A DNA stretch of 64,000 nt. Origin: Selaginella moellendorffii. Taxonomy: Eukaryota > Streptophyta > Lycopodiopsida > Selaginellales > Selaginellaceae. Positions 10,131 to 21,297 of the stretch are shown piece after piece (within the stretch, counting starts at the first letter, position 1; each line of letters begins with the position of its first letter). The notes beneath the pieces were generated by a model. The model was not told where the DNA came from. It made no database searches and worked only from the letters and a program-made list of their open reading frames with translations. The stretch is from assembly GCF_000143415.4 (NCBI RefSeq), contig NW_003314380.1, positions 147,613 to 211,612 on the forward strand, given 5' to 3'. A program made the translations under genes and the position numbers.

Positions 10131-11052
10131 TTAGCCAGTGGAATTTCCAGAGATATAGATCCGATGGACCATCGAATTGGTGAGTTTTCTCCGGCAAGTC
10201 GGGCACCTCTTCTGGGCCTGGATGGCGGATAGAATGCAACTCCCGCAGAACAAATGCCCACAAACCGTGGACGTCTCGTTCTTCATCGTGTCGAAGCAAA
10301 TGCCGCAAGTGAGCGATGGTTCCTTGGCCGGAGGAGGCGCTGGAGCAGCCATCTTCTTCTTCTGCGAGACGAGATCTCGCAACTTAGCTGGGAGCGACGA
10401 GGAACAAATGTAGATCTAAGTTGGAGCTCTTTACCTGGGGTCTCTCGTACACAACCTCGCAATCTTCCGTGGTGAGATCGATCGTTGTGGGATGAACACG
10501 CTTTGATCTATGTCGTTGTTGTTGTTGTTGTTGTGGCTGCTGCTGCTGCTGTCGAGCTCTAGATTGTAGCTTTCTCGATTTTCGTGGAGGCTTCGACCCT
10601 ATACGAAGATCATGAAGAAAAAAAAAAACCAAAGTTCTCAGCGAGATAGTAGAAACGAGAAGAAACTTTGTACCGGAAAATCCCAATCGCAGTTGTAGAA
10701 GGTCTTCCTCGGTATGATTTTCATCGCCCACGGCCTAAAGAGGCAAAGCAAATTAGAAAAGGCAAAACAAAAGGAGAGGAAAGTTTTTTCTTCTTCTTCT
10801 CAACCAAAGAAATCTAACCTGAGCAAACGATCTGGGCGAACAGACTTGGACATCGTCATCGTCGTCGAGGATAACAATCGCCGCGCTGGTTGAGGCATAG
10901 CCAGGCCCTTTCGATGACGACGAACTCACAGAATCAGGGCTCGACATCAAGTCCAAGCCTCGGCGCCGCCCTGCAAAACATCGCATCGCGGACTCAATCC
11001 GAGCCCTCCCATCCGCCCGCCCCATACCTGAAAAGATCCTGAGTCGATTCAT
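10131..11052 (-). CDS. RING-finger protein with SUMO-interaction motifs (STUbL-like E3)
   Basis: Four or five exons from ATG 11050-11052 (MNRLRIFS). The N-terminal exon has AIVILDDDDDVQV, a hydrophobic core followed by acids, which is the standard SUMO-interaction motif. A second candidate, TIDLTTEDCEVVYE, follows a Gln-rich stretch coded near 10513-10556. The last exon carries a C3HC4 RING: CGICFDTMKNE, CGHLFCGSC, CPTCRRKL (about 10160-10315). This matches the plan of RNF4 and plant SUMO-targeted ubiquitin ligases, which ubiquitinate poly-SUMOylated nuclear proteins. A 57-base segment near 10973-11029 has intron borders but is also open in frame, so residue 10 onward may differ between transcripts. 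The head-to-head PPR gene starts 380 bases away. Confidence 0.78.
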
Positions 11053-11432
11053 GGCGACAATGCCCGGCCGCGCCGGCAGTCCATGCGAGATGAGCGCAGC
11101 TATGGGATCCAGCAAAAGAAGAACTACTGGCAGCGGGAAGAAGCGCCCTTGCCCACAAACCCTAAAATGGGAACCATACACGAAGAAAATCCACAACTGT
11201 ACACGAAAGCCGTCGATGCCCTGGCACGGACGCTCATAATCTTGCCACGACTGCGGCTGCCAACGTGGCCCTAATACCAACGGTCTGACTAGAACTAGGG
11301 CTCTTCCTAGATCTGGAAATCCCGCGTCCTCGATTCAAATCGAGCGTCAATCGATCTCTGCGCGGTGTGATCTAGCAAGAGCTCCACGGCGATGCCGCAA
11401 GATCTCCTCGACTCAAGCGAGCTGGCCTTTGG
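11053..11432. promoter_or_regulatory. Divergent promoter region between STUbL-like and PPR-2 genes
   Basis: About 380 bases between two gene starts on opposite strands, so it must contain both promoters and both 5' leaders. No TATA box or other site was recognised with confidence. Confidence 0.4.
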
Positions 11433-14054
11433 ATGCTAATTTGCCACAAGCGATGGCGATCTTCTCTATCGGCTGGATTCATCGCTCTCAGCAAGCGAGC
11501 ATTTGGAATGGAGGATTTCCAGCGGCAGCGAGAGGATCTGGCGCGGGGTTTCCAAGCTTGCGGTGACGAGGGATCGGCAGACGCGCTTGCGCAGGGCAAA
11601 TTTCTTCACTCCCAGGCCGCTCGCCTAGGCCTTGATCGCGACGAGCTTCTTGCCAAGAACATCGTCCACATGTACCTCCGGTGTGGATCCATCCCCGGCG
11701 CCAGGCAGGTCTTCGACAATCTCCACGATCGCGATGTGATCCTCTGGACCGCAATGATCACGGCATATGCCCGGAACGGGGATTTCCAGCAGGGAATGGC
11801 GCTACTCCGGGCGATGCTGCTCGACGGCGTGGCTCCAAACAAGATCACGATCTTGGCCGCGCTGGGGACGACCGATTGCGTAGTGGAGTCGCGATCGATC
11901 CATAGAATTCTCGCGGTGGAGAGCGGATTGGAGTGGGATGTGAGCGTCGGGACCGCGATCGTGAGCATGTATTGCCGCTGTGGTAGCCTCGAGGACGCGA
12001 TCGATCACTTCGAGCAGATGCCAGTGAAGAACGTGGTGACGTGGAGCGTCGCCATGGCCGGTTGCAAGGAGCTCCATCGCCCGGAGCTCGGGCTGGAGAT
12101 CTTCCGGGGGATGCTGCTCGAGGGCGCGGCAGTGGACAAGATCACGCTCGTCACACTACTTGATCTGTGCTCTTCCTGCGAAGATGTGGTGGTGGGGGGA
12201 GAGATCCTTCCCGACGATTTTCTCGGGAGATTCGGCGAGGAGATAGAGACCAACGTGATCGTCGGCACGGCGCTGGTGAATCTCTACGCCAAAGCTGGCG
12301 ATCTGGAGAGAGCTTGCGGCGTTTTCTCGCGGATGAAGAACAGGAACGTCGTCACCTGGACGGCGCTCATCACCGCGCACTGCTGCTGCGATCGCGACGA
12401 GCAAGCGCTGGAGATCTTCCGGCAAATGCAGCTGGAGGGAGTTCGTCCCAACGCGGTGGTGTTCGTCAACGTCTTGAACGCCTGCTGCTCCATGCCCGCC
12501 GCGGGAAGAACAGTCCTGGAGCTCGTCCTCGAGTGTGGAGCCGAGCGCGACGCCATCCTCGGCAACGCCATCGTCAACATGCTCGGCAAATCCGGCCGCC
12601 TGGACGAAGCCCGCGAGTTCTTCGAGCGGCTCAAGAGCAGCGCCGCCACCCGCAAGAACTTGGTCCTCTGGAACGGGATGCTCGCGGCGTACGCGCTCCA
12701 GGGCGAGTTCCCAGCGGCCATGGAGGTGTTCGCCGGTATGCTGCTCGAGGGTGCCAAGCCCAACAAGGCAACGTACGCCAGCGTCCTCCTCCATTCCCGC
12801 CGAGCTCTCAAGAGCGTCACCTCCCAGCGCCACCTCAAGCTCTTGCGTCTCTGCGCCGAGGAGACCGGGCTCGGAGAAGCCATCGCCGGGTTGAGCACTC
12901 TGGATCATGGTTGCGAGCACGATGATCGCGGTCGCTCGCCCCGGGACGTTGTTTGGTGGACGGCGCTCATCGTCGAGTCGGCTGAAGATGGTCGTTACAG
13001 CGACTGCCTGGAGCACTTTGGGACGATGCAGCTCCACGGCGTCAAGCCCAACGCGGTCACTCTCGCCAACGTTCTCTACGTCCTCGGCCTGGACCGCGGC
13101 AAGCTCTTGCACGGCGTGATGGTCGACAGCGGGGTGGCGGTGGACGTTGGCGTCGGCACTGCTCTCATGAATCTCTACGCGCGGTCCAAGCTCCCGGAGC
13201 ACGGCCACCGGGTGTTCCTGGAGATGGAGGAGCACACCACCGTCTCCTGGACTGCGATGATCGCTTGCTTCGCTCAGAACTCCCGGAACGCCGAGGCGCT
13301 GGGACTCTACCGGCGGATGCATCTCGAGGGCCACCGCGCCGACGCCAAGACCTTCACCACCATTTTGCTGGCCTGCTCGAGTTTGATCGCGCTGCCGGAG
13401 GTGAGGAGCATCCACAGCTGCGTCCACGAGAGTGGCTTCCACATCAACGACGCCGTGAGCACTACTTTGATGAGCGCCTACGGCAAATGCGGCACCCTCG
13501 AGGACGCGTCCCGGATCTTCCTCCACAGCAGCAGCACCAATCCGCTCAACACCTCCCGCTGGAGCTCGATGATCGCCACCTCGGCCAGGCACGGCTGCGC
13601 GGCGGAGGCGGTGGCGATCTTCCACCGGATGCAGCAGGAGGGAGCTCGGGCCGACGACGTAACTCTGCTGTGCGTCCTCGCGGCTTGCAGCCACGGCGGC
13701 ATGACCGCCAAGGCCGTGGAGTTCTTCGTCTCGATGATCCACGACTACAAAGTTGGCCGGACGGGCGACCATTGCTCTTGCATGGCGGATCTCCTCGGAC
13801 GGAATGGAAGGCTGGAGGATGCCGAGGAGCTCATTCGCAAGATGCCGTTTGAAGCTGCGGCGTCGGTGTGGATGACGCTGCTGGGGGCTTGTAGAACTCA
13901 CGGAGATCTTCCTCGAGCTAAAGAAGCCAGTGACCAAGTATCCGGTATCAACCCCGAGCATGCACAGAGTTACATAGTGCTCTCCAATGTCTATGCGGAG
14001 AGTGGAACTAAACAAGACCACAGGTGTTCGCGAACGAGTTGCTTAGCTCAGTGA
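11433..14054 (+). CDS. Large pentatricopeptide repeat protein, PLS class (PPR-2)
   Basis: Intronless frame of 873 codons. The first ATG (11433, MLICHKRWRSSLSAGFIALS) gives a basic, acid-free leader compatible with organelle import; a second ATG at 11508 (MEDFQRQ) would remove it, so I prefer the first. About 20 PPR motifs follow (NIVHMYLRCGSIPGARQVF, DVILWTAMITAYARNGDFQQ, TNVIVGTALVNLYAKAGDLE, TVSWTAMIACFAQNSRNAE and so on). The C-terminus shows an E-like part (EAAASVWMTLLGACRTHGD, YIVLSNVYAESG) and ends in SCLAQ without a DYW domain. Strongly G+C-rich with long antisense open frames, which are shadows. Its last third has a degraded copy at 20604-21297. Confidence 0.88.
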   Translation: MLICHKRWRSSLSAGFIALSKRAFGMEDFQRQREDLARGFQACGDEGSADALAQGKFLHSQAARLGLDRDELLAKNIVHMYLRCGSIPGARQVFDNLHDRDVILWTAMITAYARNGDFQQGMALLRAMLLDGVAPNKITILAALGTTDCVVESRSIHRILAVESGLEWDVSVGTAIVSMYCRCGSLEDAIDHFEQMPVKNVVTWSVAMAGCKELHRPELGLEIFRGMLLEGAAVDKITLVTLLDLCSSCEDVVVGGEILPDDFLGRFGEEIETNVIVGTALVNLYAKAGDLERACGVFSRMKNRNVVTWTALITAHCCCDRDEQALEIFRQMQLEGVRPNAVVFVNVLNACCSMPAAGRTVLELVLECGAERDAILGNAIVNMLGKSGRLDEAREFFERLKSSAATRKNLVLWNGMLAAYALQGEFPAAMEVFAGMLLEGAKPNKATYASVLLHSRRALKSVTSQRHLKLLRLCAEETGLGEAIAGLSTLDHGCEHDDRGRSPRDVVWWTALIVESAEDGRYSDCLEHFGTMQLHGVKPNAVTLANVLYVLGLDRGKLLHGVMVDSGVAVDVGVGTALMNLYARSKLPEHGHRVFLEMEEHTTVSWTAMIACFAQNSRNAEALGLYRRMHLEGHRADAKTFTTILLACSSLIALPEVRSIHSCVHESGFHINDAVSTTLMSAYGKCGTLEDASRIFLHSSSTNPLNTSRWSSMIATSARHGCAAEAVAIFHRMQQEGARADDVTLLCVLAACSHGGMTAKAVEFFVSMIHDYKVGRTGDHCSCMADLLGRNGRLEDAEELIRKMPFEAAASVWMTLLGACRTHGDLPRAKEASDQVSGINPEHAQSYIVLSNVYAESGTKQDHRCSRTSCLAQ

Positions 14055-14353
14055 AAAACGATGAGAAGCACCTGTCGTGAGCTTGAGGTAAAGTTTGTCT
14101 GGAAATGGAGCTGCGGCATAGCGTCATAGACTCGTTTTGCATCTTCAAGTTGGGCATGGAGTGTTTCGTCCTAAAACGGATCTGATTGAATGCCTCTTTG
14201 ACGCTCCCGAATCTGCCATACCATTGCACCAGCATGTTTGCCACAAAAACATGGCGAACAAGAGTGACGTCGGATTCCATACTCAACTATATAAATACAT
14301 CTACTTTCGGAAAAAGTTAGGTCATCGTTCTGGAATGGAGGAGACTGCTGTAC

Positions 14354-14821
14354 ATGTCGGTCACAGATCCTGAGCGGCTGGATGAGTGCCTCAAACGTTT
14401 GGCGTTTAGTTCATGGCAAGGGATGTCGAAGCAGGAAATCTGGGACACGCTGATGCGTTTAGGGGTACCATTCAATTATTTAGCTTCGAAGCACAGTGTT
14501 CTTCTGAGCAGGCTGACTGAAAGGCCAGTGGAGAAGCCGCTCCCCTCACTCGATGATCCCAAGCCACGCCGCAGCTTGCAGCAAGCGAAGCAGGAGAAGC
14601 AGCAGCTGCTGAGTTTCTACAAGCTGCTGGATGCTTGGAAGCCCAGCCGCTGGAGCAGGAGTAGTCACCGCCTGAAGAAAGCGTACTCAAGCCTGATGGA
14701 TGAGGCTAAGCCTCAGGCTGAGGCAGCCATGCGGAAGAAGTGCCGTGGCCTGTTGTTATCTTCACATGAGCTGCTCGATGAGGGGATTCCAGATGCTGGC
14801 GATCCAACTGACAATGAATAG
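14354..14821 (+). CDS. Hypothetical ORF, basic, Lys/Gln/Ser-rich
   Basis: ATG-started frame of 155 codons (MSVTDPERLDECLKRLAFSS). The middle is rich in Lys, Gln, Arg and Leu and is probably helical (PRRSLQQAKQEKQQLLSFYK). No domain is recognised and no clear intron borders tie it to neighbours. Its stop overlaps the ATG of the next open frame in the string ATGAATAG. It may be a lineage-specific gene, the 3' part of a longer gene, or chance. Low confidence. Confidence 0.3.
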   Translation: MSVTDPERLDECLKRLAFSSWQGMSKQEIWDTLMRLGVPFNYLASKHSVLLSRLTERPVEKPLPSLDDPKPRRSLQQAKQEKQQLLSFYKLLDAWKPSRWSRSSHRLKKAYSSLMDEAKPQAEAAMRKKCRGLLLSSHELLDEGIPDAGDPTDNE

Positions 14822-15176
14822 TCAGTACCTAGATGCGCTCAAGAGAAAGGCGAGCAGTAGCAGCAGCAGCCTGGCCTTACTCCTCGGGTTCTTGTCGCGC
14901 TTCCTTGAGCTCATGTTGGGAGGAATCCTGCTACAGATGAGGGACCTGCGCCTCGTGTTCATACACTGGTGCGCCGTGGTGCTGGAGGAAGTGGAGGTTG
15001 CCGAGTCCAACATTTGCTGGAAGCACCTCATCGAGCTCTCCACCACGCTTCTCAGCGAGGACGAGGAGAAGTTGTTGCAGCTCCTCTGCAAAACCTGCCG
15101 CCCCACCAATCACCTCCTCCAGGGCATGCGGGTTGCTAGGAAGAACACCAACGCAGACATTATGAATGTTTGTTAA
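14813..15176 (+). CDS. Hypothetical ORF, overlaps previous ORF by a few bases
   Basis: Frame of 120 codons from ATG 14813 (MNSQYLDALKRKASSSSSS). It contains a hydrophobic stretch (LALLLGFLSRFLELMLGGIL) and a Leu/Glu-rich, probably helical end (LSEDEEKLLQLLCKTCR). It could be a separate small protein or, with the preceding frame, a gene with a sequencing or real frameshift. No family recognised. Confidence 0.28.
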
Positions 15177-15880
15177 GATAGATAAGATTAACTGTTCATG
15201 AGGTCGGAACCCCTCGAGCTATACAAAAAGCTAGGTACTTATTTTGGATGTTGGCTTGAGGAGTTCTCAATCACCACAGAGCTAAAGAGGTGGCAATATT
15301 CCTTCTGGAAGATACGCGACACTTAACAGGAGGGCTATTGTGTCCATACCATCCTATTGTGTTGTTGAGGTGTTGGTGGGTGCTGGGCATCAATGTGTGG
15401 TGTGTGTCACTGTTTCCACCTCTTCATAACAGAGCTGGCAAAGCCGTTCCTCCCAGGGGAGAAGGGGTCGAGACCATTCCGCAACTACATCATGCAGTCG
15501 GTGACCGCCTGCGATCCTGTGTTTCCATTCGAGGATAACTCAGTTTTGATTTCTTTCAGTGTTCACCATTCAGAGATACCGCACGAATGTCGTAGAGTGA
15601 TCAGCTCCTTGCAGCAATGCCATATTCAATTTAACATTTGTGAAATGGAAAAACATACGGTGTGGCAAGCATAACTTAGTACTTAAATTCTTCTCTGTTC
15701 TTCTTAAAGAATCTATCAATCCAATCCTGGCAACAAGCTTTGGAGGCTCCAACATCAATACAAGTGTGTGGTGCTGAAGATTTGTCTCTCGTTTTCTAAG
15801 AGAATAGAAAGCTTTCTTGTTCTTGATCCTGCAAGAGATACAACATACAGGTAAGAACTAGAGTGCGATGCGTTTCAGCC
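15177..15880. other. Intergenic, no supported gene
   Basis: Short open frames of 60-95 codons exist on both strands but none shows splice structure, a domain or a signal. Base composition falls towards A+T at the right end, where the A+T-rich island begins. Confidence 0.4.
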
Positions 15881-18800
15881 CATACTCAAGGTTTCTCGGT
15901 GTAAATAATATACCTGGAATATCTAAGTATATTTTAAAATATTTTTCAATCCAACTCTTCTCTATAATTTTTTTAATCAATGTTTAATGCTAATAATTTT
16001 ACTTATGACTAATATAAATTGTTTTTTAATAGAAGATTTGAGCATGTATTATCATGGTTTACAAGAGAAAAACAACAGCTTATCTTCTTGGCATGTACAC
16101 TTCAATATATTCACCATACTCTCAAGCTTCCATGCTATCATAGATGGAAGAGAATTTGTTAGTAATGATGAGATTTGCCATATATTGCAATTGATAAGCA
16201 TGATTGTCCCATTGTCACAACTAGAACTATGAATCAATTCATGATATTAGGGCTATTGACATTGTTGATTGAATGCTAAAAGGTTTATTTGTTAGCAGAG
16301 TGATTTTCAACTAATGGAGCCAACTTGTTCAAACTCCTTGAGCTCAGCTTGGTATCATGTTCAATCCTCACCTCCAGCACCTTAGTCAAAACATCAATAG
16401 GATCTAAAATGCAAATTAATTTATCGAATCAAAGCTTATTGATATTGTTGATTGGATGTTGAGTTGTAGTGGATCCTAACATGTTCCATCCTCACCTCCA
16501 CCACCTTACTCAAATTGTTCCTCACAACATTAGTAGGATCTATTGCAAACTCACCATTCAATTAGTAATGTCAATAAGCCCTGATTCAATAAACTAATTT
16601 GCAATTCTAGCATGTTCAATCCCTAGCATTTAATTAACAATGTCAATAAGCCCTAATTTAGTAAATTCGTTTGCAATCCCAACATGTTTAATCCTCACCT
16701 CCACCATCTTGCTTAAATTTTTCCTCACAACATCAATAGGATTCATAGCCATTGCAACTCAAATTCAATTAGCAATGTCAATAAGCCCTGATTTAGTAAA
16801 TTAATTTGCAACCCCAACATATACAGTCCTCACCTCCACCACCTTGTTCAAATCATTTTTCACAACAATAATAATCTATAGTCACTACAACAATGCTTTT
16901 GGAGGAACTTAGTTAAATGTATCCCATGAGCCAATAAATTCTTCATCCTCAACAATGGTCATTAAAATCACTTTGGAATTGTAAATTCTCACCAACCAAT
17001 CATACTATCAAACTAATCTTCTCTAAGATATGATTGGTAACATGCCCCTCTCTTTCAAGGTAAATTGGCCTGTGTTAATTTATCAAGTTATCCCAATAAT
17101 AGAGTGTGAACCTTGTAGTATCTGTTGCATCTTTTTAACAACACTACTCAGATGACATCAAGGCCTTTATACACTTGAATTCCTTTTCTAGATCATCCAT
17201 TAGTAACTAATTTTCCACCTTGTGAATTGCATAACTGTATCAAGTGAGCCAGATGCCATAAGGTGTATTAGTTTCATGACACAAACCAGGAACATAAATC
17301 CAAGCTTATTATTTTAAGCTACCATGTGTGGGAGTTTCCATACAAGGATAGCGACATGCTTTTCTAAAGGCTTTATGCCATGACTTTCCTTGTTGTGAGA
17401 AGCTAGTGAAGATTTTGGAGGAACAACCACCTAATTTGAAGTTTGAGATAGTTTGAGACAAAAGCATAGCTAAACTATGCTTTTGTCAAAATAAAATTTG
17501 TAATGAAATAGAGATAAAAAAATAAAAAATTTCATCTATATAAAGAAAAGAGTAAATGTAAAATAACAAATAAAGGTTTAAGATTATAAAAATTATAATA
17601 AAACTTAATTTATACCGACATAACATTCTTGAATAAAATATAAAACAAACCATAGCAAATTGTTTCTAAACCCTATAAATCACTAAACAGTTGATTTGGG
17701 AGGAGCAAAAGATAAAAGGAGGAGAATGGAAATAAGAAGGGTTAAATTCACTTTATAGTGATAATGTTTAAAACATTTAAAAGTGTTATTGAAATTTTCT
17801 TTAGGAAAATAAGTGTTTGAGTGTGTGAGCTCTAATTATAGTGAGGATTGGAATGACCTCAATGTAACTCATAGTCAACTGTGGAAACACAATATTCCTA
17901 AATAATTCTTAATATGATCTATTCATTAGATTCTGACCAAAGTTATAATATGGCAATATATTGTATAACACCTTGTGGTCTTGTTTTTGGGTAAGATTTC
18001 TATTAGGATTGAGATAGTTGGAGGTTGGTTTCAAGCCCAATTTGTTCTTTTCACTTTTATTGGTCAAGAAATAGCTTTGTAGTGATTCATCCATGAAAGG
18101 AGTAACTTTGCAATGGTAGAAAGTATTCACTAAGATGTATTGTCAAATGGGTTGCCATGTTTATGCATAAAATTTTAGCAAAAACACATCATAAACTCTG
18201 TTTGTGCCACACATTAGAAACATCCAATATGTCAATATCATCCATCCATTCAAATAGGTTCTTATAGAATCACACCACATGCTCGTACAATTCATCCTAT
18301 AAGTTGTCAATGCATTGCAAGATAGGGAGGTTAGTAGTGATGAATATACATTAGAAAATATTAAAGTCAAAGTTGGTTTCTTGTTAATATCCCACAAATA
18401 AAACTTTTGTCTTGAAGATCCTAACAACATTCCAACTTGCTCTCTATTACATTATGTTCATGAGCATTATCACTCTTTAGGCCAGCCAAATCTATATATA
18501 GCCCATATATATGTGTTGAAAATTACATGGTGGTTGATAGCTTGCAAGTGACTATATAATGAGTTGCCCCACATATCAAAGCGTGAATGTAGAATTTATA
18601 TGATACAAACTTGTAATATGCTACCACATAAAATGTTTAAGTCTTCATAATTACAATGAAATTTATTCATAGTTTATATGGCATAACATATAAAGCTTCA
18701 CATTAGTGTAAATCTGTCTTCAAATTTTAGACAGATGCCTCTATTATAGCTTTGCCAGATCATGCATTGCTAATGCTTTGTGAACTTACCATTAGCTGAA

Positions 18801-19890
18801 TCTATATTTTATTGTTTGATAACTATATTGGAAGTTGATGATACCAGCTATTTATAGCTAGGTTAGTTTATATACCTCCTCTGTTGGTACTCTATTATAT
18901 ACACCCTTCCAATTGAGAATGACAATATATATATTTCTATAACATATTTGTACAACATTGGTCTTGTAATTTAGAGGTAGTTTCCTAGGTATATAGTTTT
19001 CATATTAAAAATCTTGAGGAGTAGCTAGGTGCTAAATGCATCTAGACTAGAAAATCCTCTTGTTCGCAAAAAAGTCTTCAATGTTTTAGAAATTAAAAAG
19101 TTACAGATATGAGTGTGAAATTTCTAATTACAGGCAAAACATTGTCTTCCACCACTTCTTCCACATTATGGAACCACTTTTAGAAGCAGAGGACAAAATG
19201 TTATTTGCCTCCTCATATAGTGTTTCACATAACTATTTGAGCTTACTCATTGAATTGTACACTAGCAAATCCTTTTATTTGCAAAAAGGTTTTCGAATGC
19301 TTGTCAACACCTTATCTCCATGTTTTTGGACTCAACAACATACGCTCACCATATAGTGTGTGCCTTATGTTTTGGCCCTAACCCAGGACCCATTGAGAAA
19401 AACTCATGATTCATGGATACCATGAATGCATGTGGCATCCATGCATAGGTTATATGACTCATGGTTTCCATTATAAAGAGATATTTGTGTATATAAATAA
19501 ATTGTTATGCATTGCATATAATAACGTTTGGTTTACTTAATAGTAGTAGTATTCTTACTTATTAATCCAATTGATCAAATAAAGTTTATAATTATAAGTA
19601 TGTTTGTAATTTATAAACACAAGATTAATCTTATTGCATATCAATCATTAGATGATAGAATAAAAAAGAATATACTAAAAAGGGTTTAAGAAAATTTATA
19701 AATTATAAAAAAATGTATAAATCATAAATACAAAATTAATTTAAATGAATAACAACTGTCAGATGGTAAAATATCCTAGAATATCCAAGAATATCCTAGG
19801 TATATCCACTACCATCCTATAGATTTGCTTAAACAAACCAAAAACTCATTTATCTAACATCCAATCAGAAATTAACAACTTGGTGCAATT
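15881..19890. other. Gene-poor A+T-rich island
   Basis: About 4 kb that is visibly far richer in A+T than the flanking genes, with no open frame longer than about 90 codons and none that looks coding. A degenerate tandem repeat lies at 16240-16880. Near 19370-19470 there is a local run of ATGAATCAT/CATGGAT-like inverted words. No LTRs, transposase, tRNA or rRNA were recognised. It may be old, decayed transposon DNA. Confidence 0.5.
16240..16880. repeat. Degenerate tandem repeat, about 134 bp period
   Basis: The word AATGTCAATAAGCCCT recurs near 16566, 16639 and 16773, and CCTCACCTCCACCA recurs near 16490, 16695 and 16830. The spacing between the last two copies is about 134 bases; an earlier copy is internally deleted (73 bases). 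The first two units begin with an inverted form of the core (GGCTATTGACATTGTTGATTG and a near copy at 16434). At least four diverged units are visible. Confidence 0.6.
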
Positions 19891-20115
19891 TACAAATTGC
19901 ACTCCATATTTGGGAGTATTTTAATGCAGAACTTGGCACTGCGTGTTTGATGTAGGGGAGAAGGCATATATCCTTCCTTTGCTCTTGATATAATCATGGT
20001 TAAAATGCACGAGGTACATGCTCCATCCTCGACGAAAGAGACTAAAACGTTTCCACTGTTGGTGAAGATCCCGAGCTTGGCGAGTGAGCAGAATGTCGGT
20101 CGAATTGTCTGGTTC

Positions 20116-20300
20116 TTACATTGAGCTTTTTTTGTGCAGGTGGTCGGCACTGAGCGAGAAAGCTGGCTCTTTTGGTGTTGCAGGCGACGACGAAGAGGAC
20201 GACAGTGGTCGGAGAGAAAGTGAAACATCACCAGTCTTATCTGTGTTATGAGAAAAATTTGGAGCGGGCTTTAGGAGTTGTTTTGTAGTGGCTCTACCTT
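20116..20300 (-). pseudogene. Fragment of JAZ exon 2
   Basis: On the minus strand this reads LKPAPNFSHNTDKTGDVSLS and then LRPLSSSSSS, nearly the same as exon 2 of the intact JAZ gene at 21298-22292 (LPHNTDKTGDLSLSLGPPSS). The TIFY part and other exons are absent and no start is present. It lies in the same orientation as the intact gene and is directly followed by an NLR fragment. Confidence 0.75.
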
Positions 20301-20330
20301 TTGTACCTGCAAAGAAGCTTGAAACGCGTG

Positions 20331-20603
20331 TCAAGAAAAGCTTTCAGTCAAAAAGCCTCTCCGACGTCTTGTCATACAGCTTTGATCGTCGGAAAGTCTC
20401 TACTCCTTCCAGATAGCGTTCTCTCAAGCGGTTCATGCCACACGCCCAAACTCTTTGAAGTCGGACCATATGTGCTGGACCATCATCTCCTGAGAACATA
20501 CGATCCACTACTTCGGCTTTGTTACTTAATATCTTTTAGAGACATTTGCGTCCATCGCACTGCTTCTCACAAAGTTCAGCATAGCCTTTGAAGAACGATC
20601 CAG
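20331..20603 (-). pseudogene. Fragment of the NLR-ARM gene 3' end
   Basis: The plus-strand text matches 22845-23160 of the intact NLR gene with several small deletions (for example CTTGTCATACAG, TCCTTCCAGATAGCG, ATGTGCTGGACCATCATC and CATACGATCCACTAC occur in both in the same order). The frame is broken many times. Together with the JAZ piece on its left it repeats the JAZ-NLR gene order in miniature. At about 20603 it joins a PPR fragment. Confidence 0.75.
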
Positions 20604-21297
20604 CAGCCACCGCGCCGATGCCAAGACTTCACCTCCATTTTGCTGGCCTGGTCGAGCTTGATCGCGCTGCCGGAGGTGAGGAGCATCCACAGCTGCGTCC
20701 ACAAGAGCGGCTTCCAGCACCACCCTGATGAGCGCCTACGGCAAATGCGGCACCCTCGAGGACGCGTCCCGGATCTTCCTCTACAGCAGCAGCACCAATC
20801 CGCTCAACACCTCCCGCTGGAGCTCGATGATCGCCACCTCGGCCAGGCACGGCTGCGCGTCGGAGGCGGCCACCGGATGCAGCAGCGGGCCGACGACGTA
20901 ACTCTGCTGTGCGTCCTCGCAGCTTGCAGCCACGGCCAAGGCCGAGTTCTTCGTCTCGATGATCCACGACTACCACGTTGGCCGGACGGACGACCACTGC
21001 TCTCGCATGGAAGGCTGGAGGATGCCGAGGAGCTCATTCGCAAGATGCCGTTTCAAGCTGCGGCGTCGGTGCGGATGATGCTGCTGGGAGCTTGTAGAAC
21101 TCAAGGGATCTTCCTCGAGTAAAGGAGGCCAGTGCCAGGTGTCCGGTATCAGCCCCGCCAAGCACAGAGTTATATAGTGCTCTCCAATGTCTACGCGGAG
21201 AGTGGAACTAAACAAGAGCACAGGTGTTCGCGAACGAGTTGCTTAGCTCAGGGAAAAAGAATGAGAAGTACCTGTGAGCGCTTGTTATAAGCTTTGC
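20604..21297 (+). pseudogene. Degraded copy of the PPR-2 3' end
   Basis: It matches PPR-2 from about 13338 to 14085, including the end of the coding sequence (GAACTAAACAAGAGCACAGG; GCGAACGAGTTGCTTAGCTC) and a few bases past the stop. Compared with PPR-2 it has many deletions (lost text after GGCTTCCA, in the Gly/Ala-rich part, and near the end), so no PPR frame survives. The right end stops within a few bases of the JAZ stop codon, so the JAZ 3' untranslated region is made largely of antisense PPR sequence. Confidence 0.85.

Noticed and set aside
10493-10560. CRISPR-like or transposon repeat from the GTTGTTGTTG/CTGCTGCTG run
   Set aside because: It is a Gln-codon run inside the RING protein gene, not an array with spacers.
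12156-14021. 621-codon open frame antisense to PPR-2
   Set aside because: Shadow of a G+C-rich PPR gene; Arg/His/Gly-rich text without any domain, and the sense frame is a clear PPR protein.
17909-18430. Small minus-strand frames in the A+T-rich island
   Set aside because: Composition-driven, no splice sites or domains.
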